17,741 nucleotides of DNA from Zygnema cylindricum (GCA_037447655.1 JBBHKE010000241.1:1-17741), one strand, 5' to 3'. Counted from the stretch's first letter, positions 12,101-17,597 are shown. Translations and numbers: made by a program. The notes: a model not told the origin generated them from the sequence alone.

Positions 12101-15100
12101 GTATTGTGATATACGACACTGCGGCAGTGCATACTACATTGTATGTACTGTAAACTACATAGTACATACTATTCACAACACGATATATCCCCCTCTTTTG
12201 CCGTTCGATAATCGATCATATCGATTATCCGAAATATGGTGGTAGGAAATTTTCCAATCCACAGCACTATTGATTAGTCTTGAACGGGCAAATGTATGAC
12301 GTGTTTTTCTTTATTTTGCAGTCTTTTTGTTGTCTTTGAGTTGTACATTTGCAATTAATGTTTCCACAAAGAGAATGACTTCTTAACTGTTTTTGCAAAA
12401 AGTGAATCGCACTTTGTTTGATTTCAGTAGATGTTTACTGGTATTCAAATTCGTATACTAGATGTTTAACCCTTTAGCTTGCTTAAGCAATTCCCTCATC
12501 TTCCTTCTCTAAATCTCAGTCCTTACTTTCTAGCTTTCCTCCATATTCCTTTCTTTTTTCCAAGTGCTCATCCCTTCTCTCCTATGCCTATCCAACCTCC
12601 TCTCTCTCTTCTCTCTCTTCACTGTTTACCCGCCCTTTGCTCTCACCTTCTCTCTCCTTTTAGATTTCTCTCTATCTTTCCCTCACTTTCTCTCCTTCCA
12701 TTTCCCTCGCTCTTCCCTCCTTCCTCAGTTTGTCACACCTCTCTTCTTATATCGCATGAAATGAAATGTCCAATGTGAATTAGGATTGTTCAAAATTGGT
12801 TTTTTTGTACTGGAGTTGTTCATGAAGACTGTTATTTCATGACCTTTTACAATGTTGAAAAACCCTTTTCATTGATCAGTTTTTTTTTTTTTTTATATGG
12901 GGTTGTTTATTAAGAATGTTATATCATGCCCTCTTACAATGTTAAAAACCCTTTTCATCGGTCAATATTGTTTTTTTTTTTCATTGGAGTTGTTCGTAAT
13001 ATGTCTCTACAGGTAAATTAGCTCATCAAGCAGTGAGATTGGTAGCCTCCAGTCTTCGAAAGCCATGGGCAAAACGACCAAAGAATCAATCTTCTCCAAT
13101 TTTTTGTTTTTTGGGGCCTTTGATTGAAAGCTCAATATTTGACTCCACGGTGAAGGAGGTACCTTCTCCTTGTTTAGGTTGCGATTCTCCTGAGAATGGT
13201 CTTCTTGCACTATCTTCCTGTATAATGAAACCTTTGGTAAATGACGGAGGAGGAGAGTCATCCAAAAAGTGTGCAATTGACAGCGACATGATGGGAAAGA
13301 TTTTTTCGACAGAGTCTCTTAGTGTATGGGCTACAAATTGTCACATTGCGGTTCACCTTTTGACTCCCATTTTTGACGGATTACAGAAACTAGACAGGGA
13401 AAACCGCGAGAGACAACTACAAGTTGCCAAAGGGGATGACAAAGGCAATCATGGGGACAGGAAGGAAGAGAAAGTGGGGCAGAAATTGGGGAGAAGCTGC
13501 GACTTCATGTGTTATTTTATGGATGAGATGGTGAAGGGACCATGGCCGAGGGAGTTGGTGGTGACAATGGCCGAAATTCTGGAAAGACAGGCTGAGAGGC
13601 TGACAGCTGGCCAGGTAAAAGGAGGAGGACCGCTTGTCACTCGTCGCCTCTTTTGTGTTTTTTTCTGTCATTGTTTGTTTTTTTTTCCTCTCATTCTTTG
13701 CTTTAGTGAACCAGTTACGGATGATTTTTTTTCCTTTGCCTGGAAAATGTCAGTTCAGTAGAGAACATTACTTGCCAGGATAAGGTCTCTCTAGTTTATA
13801 CGGGTTTTGATTTCCCGAGAATGGAATTTTGGGAATTTGTTGATTACAAATCTGGACATCACACGCCAAATTATGAAAATATGTGCACCAAAACATAATT
13901 TTATAAACTTTTCTGTCAATGAAGCCCATTGCTAAAATCTGCAAGTGTCGCTAAAAGTAATTTTAATAATATAGCATCTTCTGGTTTACAAATTATATAC
14001 AATTTTGAAGATGGCAGGAATAAAGAGAACTTTTAGATTTAAATGGTCACTATGAAACCTTGTGGAATTTATGGATGACAGAATCTTACTAGCTACTTTT
14101 TTGTGGTTATTAAGCCTCTAAATCATTGTTGAACCATTAATAAAACTTTTAACCACTATGAAACTATTATTTTAGCCATTAAGCCATTTAACCACTATGT
14201 AATGCCAGGTGACAGCAGGCAATCGGAGGCTGTTGGAGGCAGCAGCCATGGCTTTCGATTTGTCCACCTCCGACCGTTCCCTTCTCATGAGGCATGCCTT
14301 TCATTATGGCATGAAATTGCAAAAGATGTACCAAATTGCACGTGGCGATACTGTGGAAAATAGAGCATCTGATACAGGATGTCTGCGAGAGAAGGAGGGA
14401 TTTGTTCAGTTCGAATGTGATAAGCCTTTTGTAATGGAGTTTGCTAGTATTCTTCTGGGACGGCAGTCCGTTGCAGGTGAAATGTAATTTGCAAAATCCA
14501 GCTTGTTGCAGGTGACTCTATATTGTGTTAAAATCCATTATCACTACTAAGAAGGAACTGGCCTTTAAGAATTAAAAGACTGTCTTTCAAAATCGAGTCA
14601 TGGAGAGAAGAGTGAGCTTGACACCATCATCGAGAGCATTCATCTTTGTTTATGATCTGGGCTGATTCTCGAAGCTCGCGCGGGAGAGACTTTTGGTGAA
14701 CCTGTTTCATGAAATTTGCTCTGAATTATGTGCGTGTGTGTGGTTTTTCTTTTGTTCTTCCACTGTCTTACTGGCATTCCATGCATTTGGAGCTCGTCTC
14801 CCTTCCATTTAGATATTTGTCTTTAAATTTCCTCCGGGCGGTATTGGAATTGCTGTTTTGCAGACTGAGTTGTTTGGACATAGCCTTAAGCTGTGACAAT
14901 CAGTTGACCAATTTTTTATGGAAGGAAGTATTGAAATCTGGTCCACAGGATCCCCTGATGCTACTCCATCTAGCTTCGAGGCAAAGAAACAGGTGGGTGA
15001 TCTGAGTTTAGAAATACTATGAGATTGAGAGATATCAATATTTTCAGCTTTTGTATTGTCGCTTCTGCTGAATCTTTCACTGCCCTTACAGTTTTGCTCA

Positions 15101-17460
15101 TCCATATTGATATCTGCAGTAAATTTATGTAATTAATGGTCGCCGTTTCAACTCGCAAAGATGGGAAATTACAGATGGAATGCTGGGAGAGAGTATTTTG
15201 CAAACTTGAACTTTCTTATTGACATTTGCAGTCCATTTATGGTCGCAGTTTTGACTTTGGAAAGATGGACAATCAGGGATAGGATGGTGGAGGAGATGGT
15301 AGTATTTGCTTTGAATGTTTTTTCTTAGATGTAAGGGTGCAGAAAGGAGGCTGAAGAGGTTGTGACAAAGTTATTTATCCAGTGTGCAAAAAACGACGAA
15401 AATATATCAGCCATGGCTGCCGCACTTTCAACTGTGGGAGGGGAAGCACCACATCTTTTAGATTTCCTGGCTTCTGCTCTAGAATCTCAGCTGAATGAAA
15501 GGCTGTGGACTTCGGAAAAGTATAAAACGGCACTACTTTGGTTGGTCGAGGTGGGTCTTTTTTTCCCAAATACGTTATACGCCCGATTTGCTTTTGTCTG
15601 ACAGGAAAGAGATTAAAGCTATGTGGAAACATATATATCGTTTCTTTTGTTTTTTTTAATGCACCAATGTCCAGAGCCTGCTTCTTGCTGTAAAAATATT
15701 ATTTAAGACTGAATTTGTCAGAAAAATGTGACTAAGAAGAGAATTGCAAAGTATAGTATGTATGTGGGTGAAACAGGTCACAGTCAGCTTGAAAATTTGA
15801 CATTCGAGGGCCATGATATAATGAATTAAATGATCATAATGGTTCGCTGTTATCTTAGCTGACATTTGCGGACAATAACAAGTAATAATAATGAAAAAAT
15901 TGTCCAGATAATGTGATGTACAATGCACATAATTTTAATGCTGGAGGTTGAGGGGTTTGATGAAGCTATAGATTTTCTGGTCGAGCTCACGTTCTTCACG
16001 CGAAAAAATTCTGGAGCATTATATCGAGGGCTCTAGTTATGGCTTTGATGACGAGTTAAACTGGAGAAGGTTCGTTTCAAAATCTTTCTTATATTCTGTA
16101 GGCCCATCATTCACCTGTAAGACAGATGCGAAGAAATGCCAGAGACAAGGAAGCATGGCCATTTTACTTTGCGACACAATCTTCAACAGAATTTGTTCAA
16201 CCAGTGACATATGTAAAGGATCGATGGTAAGGATGGAGAGCAGGAGTTTTTTTTGCTAAACTGTAGCGAAAGCTCAATGTACTTGGACTAAAGATGGAAT
16301 TCTGTTTAGTGACACGCTGTTAATAAACAACCGTACTATGTCACTTAATATCTACAGATTCGCCTGCTGTTGTACCTGAAAATGGGTATCAAAAGGTAAC
16401 TTTTTTCTGTATGTGAAGGGAATTAAATTCTGACTCTGAAGTAGGTTTTTGAACTAAGCTGAAACTTGTGGCCTTTTTAGAAAGTATGGTTTTTTTTCCT
16501 CTAAACGACTCCCTTTTCTCTTTTTGTTTTCCACGTAAACAACTTTCTTGGAAACAGTCACACACATACAGGTTTTCCCTTTATGACGAGTTAAGATTCT
16601 AAGTAATCATTGACGTACAATCTTTCTCTGATCTGTTTTTTCTGCCATATTTTCTGAAGATAATTGAGCTTCTGACAAATCATCGATGTAATTACATCTT
16701 TCTCTCGATCTAATGTATCTGCTATTTCTTTCGAGAGGATTTTTTCGTGTGTAGTTAGTTATTATTTCTATCGTGTTTTTATTTTTTCCATGCAGACAGA
16801 TCCAGGTGTTTCTTTAAAGAGGATATTTCCGTGTACCGTAAGTTATTGTTTCCATCACGTTATCCTTCTTTTTCCTTGCAGACAGATTGCATTACTGGCC
16901 ATGGTCAGCAGATCTGCTTTGCAATCATTGGAGAGAGCATCGGAAGCTGTGCCTTTGCAACCAATCGTTGAGCGCTATGTGGCATCATTGTTTCCCCATA
17001 GTCCAGATCCAGCGAATCTCCCAAGGAACGCTGATGTGGCTGCCAGGTGGCATGTGCTTGGAGCTCTCTTACCGTGGGCGTTTTTGCCAGGTGGCACACT
17101 CAGGTGTGTATTGACGAGTTACTCATTTGTTCATTTGGTCCTCTTGCAATTTATCCTGGTTTTGCACCGTATGTTGTGTACTGCCCACTGGTCTTGAATC
17201 GCAAAATGTAGGCTTTGGTGATGTCAGGTGATAGGTGTGTAGCCCTTTATATAGATCTGGCAGACGGACAGTTCAATGAAAATCACAATCGCTTTGTTCC
17301 TGGTAAAAAGAATAAACCTCTTACTATTGTTGTCCCGTTTTTATTCTTATCAACTGACTTTTTGACCATAGTCTTACTATTTTTTTTCGGTTATATGGGC
17401 AGCCTGGCAGAGAGCATTTTCGTTCACTCGACTTCTTTTGGCAGTTTGCAAAATTTACAG
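1..17460 (+). CDS. Partial multi-exon gene, large helical protein of unknown family
   Basis: This is the only gene I can support. It is assembled from open segments bounded by AG acceptors and GT donors whose reading phases fit at nine of eleven junctions. Neither a certain start nor the end of the gene lies in the window. The visible product is about 760 residues, leucine- and alanine-rich, with amphipathic stretches such as HELIKHVTEALQ, IRLLLYLKMGIK and APHLLDFLASALESQL. This suggests an alpha-helical solenoid (HEAT/ARM-like), which is inference only. There is one hydrophilic, charged patch (residues KGDDKGNHGDRKEEK in exon 4). I see no signal peptide, no clear membrane span and no catalytic motif. 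Introns run from 61-bp class up to 8.26 kb; the long ones are full of transposons. I do not recognise the family, and two junctions (exons 5/6 and 7/8) do not resolve cleanly. Confidence 0.72.
118..759 (+). other. Intron 1
   Basis: Begins GTGAGT and ends TTTCAG. AT-rich, with scattered stops in all frames. No repeat or element is recognisable apart from a short doubled AACCATTTTT near 540-560. Confidence 0.55.
760..1033 (+). CDS. Exon 2
   Basis: Starts after GAATTTCAG in phase 0 and ends at AAA|GTACGT in phase 1. It encodes 91 residues that are polar and acidic (for example MKRPIEADGESGAGFLDG and QPDDYISTKLL) and probably form a flexible or surface region. The open frame extends a little upstream to an ATG at 703, but the acceptor at 758-759 and the change to coding-like composition favour a start at 760. 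Confidence 0.7.
1034..2467. other. Intron 2, non-repetitive left part
   Basis: AT-rich, with many T and A homopolymers, including three A-runs broken by single C or G at 2235-2267. A degraded telo-box-like stretch (ACCCTAAAAAACTCTAAA) lies near 2310. I see no coding potential or intact element. Confidence 0.5.
2471..2603 (-). mobile_element. H0: Harbinger-like MITE, first part (split by H1)
   Basis: Starts with GGGTGCGTGACTGTG directly after TTA (2468-2470). It matches, in reverse orientation, the right arm of the H family, notably the stretch around GTACATTTTGCGTCATCTT that is also found at 7860. It stops where H1 has inserted and resumes at 3375. Strand is relative to H1. Confidence 0.6.
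2604..3374 (+). mobile_element. H1: complete Harbinger/Tourist-like MITE (type I) with TTA target duplication
   Basis: A 765-bp element (2607-3371) flanked on both sides by TTA. Its terminal inverted repeats are GGGTATGTCCCCATG at the left and CATATGGGAACATACCC at the right. A 3-bp TTA/TAA target and G-rich termini are hallmarks of the PIF/Harbinger superfamily. There is no transposase reading frame, so it is non-autonomous. Subterminal GTGACGRTTGTANACGTC repeats lie at 2723, 2751 and 2829, and a 14-bp-arm palindrome at 3133-3161. H4 is about 75-80% alike by eye over its whole length. Confidence 0.85.
3133..3161. repeat. Perfect palindrome in H1
   Basis: Arms TTTAAAACACATCG (3133-3146) and CGATGTGTTTTAAA (3148-3161) pair perfectly around a single C. 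The same position in other H copies is also palindromic (5913-5941 in H4, 6869-6898 in H5), with different arm sequences. Confidence 0.9.
3375..3913 (-). mobile_element. H0: second part, type II MITE, right end unresolved
   Basis: Directly after the TTA that closes H1, the sequence resumes the interrupted element: TCGCGACCCACTTCGACG matches TTTTTCGACCCACGGCCAC of copy H7. The middle (3640-3910) parallels H3 (4880-5130), including ATCAAATG-AAGAT, TTTGATGGCA and GTCACAAAACCCTAAACATC. Similarity fades after about 3913. A possible end near 4037 (GAGTACACC followed by TTTG) is not convincing. Confidence 0.6.
3914..4410. other. Unassigned stretch between H0 and H3
   Basis: May include the eroded right end of H0. 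Short open frames here are on both strands, low in length and without coding character. No terminal repeat or gene signal is visible. Confidence 0.4.
4411..5373 (-). mobile_element. H3: complete type II Harbinger-like MITE with TTA target duplication
   Basis: A 957-bp element (4414-5370) flanked by TTA at 4411-4413 and 5371-5373. Terminal repeats are GGGTACTTTTGCATG at the left and CATGTGAAAGTACCC at the right. It shares termini, subterminal repeats and the GACCCAC...CATGTTCAAACTT block with H1 but has a different, longer centre, including TTCGCAAAAGCGAA and a CT-rich strip at 4886-4912. H0 and H5 share this centre. It has no open frame of coding quality. Reverse relative to H1. Confidence 0.8.
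5371..6150 (+). mobile_element. H4: complete type I Harbinger-like MITE with TTA target duplication
   Basis: A 774-bp element (5374-6147) between TTA 5371-5373 and TTA 6148-6150. Ends GGTTGTGTCTCCATG and CATGGAGACATACCC are inverted repeats with a few mismatches. It is collinear with H1 throughout, for example TGTAGACGTACAGCCTTCCA and AAATGGCATCAAAATCTTGAG. Both flanking TTA copies are shared with neighbouring H elements. Confidence 0.82.
5913..5941. repeat. Palindrome in H4
   Basis: Arms TTTAAAACACAT (5913-5924) and ATGTGTTTTAAA (5930-5941) with a 5-base loop. This is equivalent to 3133-3161 in H1. Confidence 0.85.
6148..7018 (+). mobile_element. H5: type II Harbinger-like MITE, right end lost
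   Basis: Starts GGGCATGTTCCTATG at 6151 right after the TTA shared with H4. Its centre is the reverse complement of H3, for example CTTGCCATCAAAATACG, GATCTCTCATTTGATA and GACTTCGCTTTTGCGAAAT. The right arm is recognisable to GACGCAAATTGTACTGCGG (about 7003) and fades by about 7018, before any terminal repeat. It contains a palindrome with arms ACTAAAATCAC (6869-6879) and GTGATTTTAGT (6888-6898). Confidence 0.7.
7019..7420. other. Unassigned stretch between H5 and H6
   Basis: AT-rich and without terminal repeats or a coding frame. It may be sequence that replaced the right end of H5, or an unrelated insertion. Confidence 0.4.
7421..7715 (-). mobile_element. H6: fragment of Harbinger-like MITE
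   Basis: Carries the reverse-orientation left arm of the family: GTCACAAAAACC, GACAACCGTC, TTGTAGACGTC repeats and CCAAAGTAACATTCTGAAG. It ends CATGCGCACACACC followed by TTTA. The other half is missing. Left boundary is approximate. Confidence 0.5.
7748..7917 (-). mobile_element. H7: Harbinger-like MITE, first part (split by A1/B1)
   Basis: Begins GGGTATGTCCCCGTGTG at 7751 after TAA, the complement of the family target TTA. It proceeds as the reverse complement of the H1 right arm (AAGGGTTTTTTTCTGTCGTTTTC, then GTACATTTTGCGTCATCG). It is interrupted after GTTTTTCG (7910-7917) and resumes after the second GTTTTTCG at 8933-8940. Confidence 0.7.
7918..8712. mobile_element. A1: hAT-like non-autonomous element
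   Basis: A 795-bp element with perfect 15-bp terminal inverted repeats, TAGTGTTGTGTATCG and CGATACACAACACTA. The termini fit the hAT pattern (Y-A-G-N-G). An 8-bp GTTTTTCG lies directly on its left; the matching copy is at 8933-8940, beyond B1. The subterminal regions are packed with TATCGG/CCGATA motifs in both orientations, and the middle contains a 16-bp perfect palindrome (ACGTGGCATGCCACGT, 8108-8123). It has no transposase frame. A2 is a diverged relative. Confidence 0.78.
8108..8123. repeat. 16-bp perfect palindrome
   Basis: ACGTGGCATGCCACGT reads the same on both strands. It lies centrally in A1. Confidence 0.9.
8708..8930. mobile_element. B1: small foldback MITE abutting A1
   Basis: About 223 bp with long inverted arms of about 80 bp. 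The left arm begins CACTACACCGCGAATCG; the reverse complement of the right arm begins CAGTACACCGCGAATCG. The arms then agree through TCTTTTCTCCGTACA and ACTTGTCAGATT. Its left end overlaps the last bases of A1 (CACTA). I see no flanking duplication of its own. Superfamily uncertain; CA...TG ends would suit hAT. Confidence 0.7.
8933..9066 (-). mobile_element. H7: second part
   Basis: Resumes with GTTTTTCGACCCACGGCCAC, the exact continuation of the interrupted H7. It runs through the degenerate central palindrome (CGCATTGGCGATGTG) to TTCGCACGTGTGTAAATTG, matching the reverse of H1 around 3085. It is then replaced by B2. The distal terminus is absent. Confidence 0.65.
9067..9276. mobile_element. 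B2: B-family MITE ending next to the exon 3 acceptor
   Basis: Positions 9087-9177 match 8751-8841 of B1 closely over about 91 bases (TCTTTTCTCCGTACACA, GGTTGCGATTGAA, CTTCCGATTGGC). The right terminus CGATTGGCGGTGTAGTG is the family end. The left terminus is eroded or lost, so the left boundary is approximate. The right end lies 17 bases upstream of the splice acceptor of exon 3. Confidence 0.6.
9294..9506 (+). CDS. Exon 3
   Basis: Acceptor TTTTGCAG and donor CGG|GTAAGT, both phase 1. It encodes 71 residues plus split codons, including LLYILRHLTSRVLTESSHEL and CPKMRCHVACLVVIAL, which read as successive amphipathic helices. A second AG two bases downstream (9294-9295) would break the frame. 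Joining to exon 4 gives EGRIPGKLAHQAVRLV, a continuous helical reading. Confidence 0.75.
9507..10037. other. Intron 3, left part
   Basis: Begins GTAAGT. AT-rich intronic sequence with many stops. No element recognised. Confidence 0.5.
10038..10503. repeat. Telo-box-containing dispersed/tandem repeat, two clear copies
   Basis: Two copies at about 10038-10102 and 10438-10503 share AACCCTAAAAT, AGCCTCA, a second telo-box stretch and GTGATGTGCAACRAT. A weaker third copy lies at 10945-11030 (CTGTGCATAAAAAACCCTT, AAATCCTAGTTTATTTCAAATAACC). Spacing is about 400 and 515 bp. Confidence 0.6.
10259..10399. repeat. Palindrome and 61-bp direct repeat
   Basis: TGTCAGTGT and ACACTGACA (10259-10267, 10269-10277) pair around one A. 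Downstream, CTGCAGTGTGGCAACAGTCT (10305) recurs as CTGTAATGTGACACCAGTCT (10366), 61 bp apart. The whole strip is rich in CAGTGT/GTGACA words. Confidence 0.6.
10506..11345. other. Intron 3, middle part
   Basis: No gene is visible. It includes the weak third telo-box repeat copy and a small hairpin, CCATG/CATGG around a T-run near 10898-10915. The open frames here (for example at 10488-10727) lack splice context and coding character. Confidence 0.45.
11346..12277. mobile_element. A2: hAT-like element with near-perfect 8-bp target duplication
   Basis: A 916-bp element (11354-12269). Its left end is TAATGTTGTGTATTGG; the reverse complement of the right end is TAGTGCTGTGGATTGG, matching the A1 terminus. 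Flanks TTTATTAG (11346-11353) and TTGATTAG (12270-12277) agree at 7 of 8 bases. Subterminal TATTGG/CCGATA/ATCGATA motifs recur. It contains hairpins GTGTCGTAT/ATACGACAC (12096-12119) and GTATGTACT/AGTACATAC (12141-12169). A 183-codon open frame at 11694-12245 starts at TTG and crosses element boundaries; I treat it as chance. Confidence 0.72.
11544..11759. mobile_element. B3: possible B-family MITE inside A2
   Basis: Left end CACTACACTGTG and right end ACGGTGTAGTG are inverted. The right arm carries the family word ACGCTAATAGCG. Length (216 bp) is close to B1. The interior is not obviously alike and no flanking duplication is seen. Confidence 0.45.
12478..12763. repeat. Polypyrimidine tract about 285 bp long
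   Basis: Almost entirely C and T on the plus strand, with CTCTCT and TTCCC words. Open frames in it (12479-12778, 12564-12764) are low-complexity leucine/serine/proline translations and not genes. Confidence 0.8.
12809..13002. repeat. 87-bp tandem repeat reaching the exon 4 acceptor
   Basis: GGAGTTGTTCATGAAG (12812), GGGGTTGTTTATTAAG (12899) and GGAGTTGTTCGTAAT (12986) are exactly 87 bp apart. Each full unit carries CTTTTACAATGTT-AAAAACCCTTTTCAT and a long T-run. There are two full units plus about 20 bases of a third, ending some 10 bases before the acceptor AG at 13011-13012. Confidence 0.85.
13013..13614 (+). CDS. Exon 4 (largest exon)
   Basis: Acceptor TCTCTACAG in phase 1 and donor CAG|GTAAAA in phase 0. 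It encodes 201 residues. The first third has AHQAVRLVASSLRKPW; the middle includes NCHIAVHLLTPIFDGLQKL, then a charged low-complexity linker (KGDDKGNHGDRKEEK); the end has FMDEMVKGPWPRELVVTMAE and ILERQAERLTAGQ. It reads as helices separated by a disordered loop. No catalytic motif seen; family not recognised. Confidence 0.8.
13615..14208 (+). other. Intron 4
   Basis: GTAAAA to GCCAG. AT-rich; near its end TTTAACCACTATG occurs twice (14148 and 14187), 39 bp apart, within a run of AACCATTA-type words. No gene visible. Confidence 0.65.
14209..14476 (+). CDS. Exon 5 (3' end uncertain)
   Basis: Starts in phase 0 with GTGACAGCAGGC after AATGCCAG, giving VTAGNRRLLEAAAMAF. It encodes about 89 residues, including RSLLMRHAFHYGMKLQKMYQ and DKPFVMEFASILLGRQ. 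The obvious donor GCAG|GTGAAA (14477) leaves phase 1, whereas exon 6 needs phase 2. A weaker donor at 14466 (CA|GTCCGT) would give phase 2 and the reading LLGRQ-LSCLDIAL. The stop at 14485 rules out read-through. Confidence 0.72.
14477..14863 (+). other. Intron 5
   Basis: Ends GCTGTTTTGCAG. GTTGCAGGTGA occurs both at the exon 5 end (14470) and again at 14505. An additional exon between 14480 and 14860 might repair the phase, but I found none with convincing sites. Confidence 0.5.
14864..14992 (+). CDS. Exon 6
   Basis: Acceptor TTTTGCAG, then one base and an open frame LSCLDIALSCDNQLTNFLWK, EVLKSGPQDPLMLLHLASR. The other two frames stop within it. Donor AACAG|GTGGGT leaves phase 2, which fits exon 7. 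Confidence 0.65.
15120..15190 (+). pseudogene. Decayed upstream duplicate of exon 7
   Basis: Positions 15107-15215 align with 15219-15320: TGATATCTGCAGT to TGACATTTGCAGT, ATGGTCGCCGTTTCAACT to ATGGTCGCAGTTTTGACT, then CAAAGATGGGAAATTACAG to GAAAGATGGACAATCAGG, and GAGAGAGTATTTTG to GAGATGGTAGTATTTG. The acceptor is kept, but spliced from exon 6 it reads S-K-F-M-stop (TAA at 15130). Confidence 0.7.
15232..15298 (+). CDS. Exon 7
   Basis: Acceptor ATTTGCAG, with T completing a serine codon from exon 6, then PFMVAVLTLERWTIRDRMVE, EM. The best donor ATG|GTAGTA leaves phase 0. It is a short helical segment present also as a decayed copy 112 bp upstream. Confidence 0.6.
15359..15550 (+). CDS. Exon 8 (5' end uncertain)
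   Basis: The open frame runs from a stop at 15332-15334 to donor GAG|GTGGGT in phase 0. It encodes VVTKLFIQCAKNDENISAMA and APHLLDFLASALESQL, ending LLWLVE. A phase-0 start requires the acceptor GCTGAAGAG|GTT (15359); the more usual-looking sites at 15335 or 15342 give the wrong phase from exon 7. The body of the exon is well supported; its start is not. Confidence 0.65.
15551..16101 (+). other. Intron 8
   Basis: GTGGGT to TTCTGTAG. AT-rich, no element or gene recognised. Confidence 0.6.
16102..16212 (+). CDS. Exon 9
   Basis: Phase-0 exon of 37 codons (AHHSPVRQMRRNARDKEAWP, then FYFATQSSTEFVQPVTY). Of two donors, TAT|GTAAAG (16213) keeps the frame into exon 10, while ATG|GTAAGG (16227) would create an immediate TGA-type break downstream. 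I therefore chose the first. Confidence 0.65.
16358..16395 (+). CDS. Exon 10 (38 bases)
   Basis: Acceptor ATCTACAG and donor AAAAG|GTAACT. It reads IRLLLYLKMGIK plus two bases of an arginine codon completed by exon 11. Phase agrees on both sides, which supports so small an exon. Confidence 0.65.
16396..16881 (+). other. Intron 10, with internal tandem duplications
   Basis: GTAACT to CCTTGCAG. An AATCATYGAYGTA...CTTTCTCT block occurs at 16606 and 16679. An 84-bp unit is duplicated at 16725-16808 and 16809-16892, the second copy crossing into exon 11. Confidence 0.7.
16725..16892. repeat. 84-bp tandem duplication across the exon 11 acceptor
   Basis: The units start TTTCTTTCGAGAGGATTTTTT and TTTCTTTAAAGAGGATATTT (first 20 bases of each compared) and both contain GTTATT-TTTC, a pyrimidine tract, then CATGCAGACAGAT or CTTGCAGACAGAT. 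Each copy thus carries an acceptor and the first bases of exon 11. Confidence 0.82.
16796..16837 (+). other. Candidate poison exon (42 bases)
   Basis: Bounded by CCATGCAG upstream and GTAAGT downstream (16838). Spliced from exon 10 it reads R-Q-I-Q-V-F-L-stop, with TAA at 16815-16817. The segment arose from the 84-bp duplication. Whether it is ever included cannot be seen from DNA. Confidence 0.45.
16882..17103 (+). CDS. Exon 11
   Basis: Acceptor TTCCTTGCAG; A completes an arginine codon, then QIALLAMVSRSALQSLERAS, PLQPIVERYVASLFPHSPD and WHVLGALLPWAFLPGGTL. Donor CTCAG|GTGTGT leaves phase 2. It contains clear amphipathic helices and a proline-rich turn. An internal CCAG|GTGGCA site at 17045 is a possible alternative donor. 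Confidence 0.78.
17104..17402 (+). other. Intron 11
   Basis: GTGTGT to ATGGGCAG. Contains an open but unsupported stretch from 17215; only its last 58 bases, after the acceptor, fit the phase of exon 11. Confidence 0.6.
17403..17460 (+). CDS. Exon 12
   Basis: C completes a serine codon from exon 11, then LAESIFVHSTSFGSLQNLQ, with donor CAG|GTCAGC in phase 0. Phases agree with exon 11. Confidence 0.6.
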
Positions 17461-17597
17461 GTCAGCTGGTATAAGCAACCTTAATCGTTTTTGTAAGTTT
17501 TGCATTTGCAAATTATCTACATTCATTTTAAAAGATTGACGTGTTTATGCCTTTATAGGTTTTGTTTCCTATGTTTTTTTTTCGGCCTCCCTTGCAG

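Noticed and set aside
11694-12245. A 183-codon open frame, the second longest in the window
   Set aside because: It starts at TTG, crosses the right terminus of B3 and the body of A2, and encodes no recognisable transposase or other domain.
12479-12778. A 99-codon open frame
   Set aside because: It is the translation of a polypyrimidine tract, giving only leucine, serine, proline and phenylalanine runs.
13417-13671. Minus-strand open frames over exon 4
   Set aside because: They are antisense shadows of the plus-strand exon, which has splice sites and phase support.
14590-14700. An extra exon between exons 5 and 6
   Set aside because: An open stretch exists near 14630-14698, but the acceptor context is purine-rich and the join to exon 6 makes a stop codon.
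14864-15298. Possible resemblance of exons 6-8 to the FANCI DNA-repair protein
   Set aside because: Only a few residues (such as N/L-S-P-F followed by a hydrophobic helix) seemed to fit; flanking exons did not, and the position in the protein was wrong. Too weak to name the gene.
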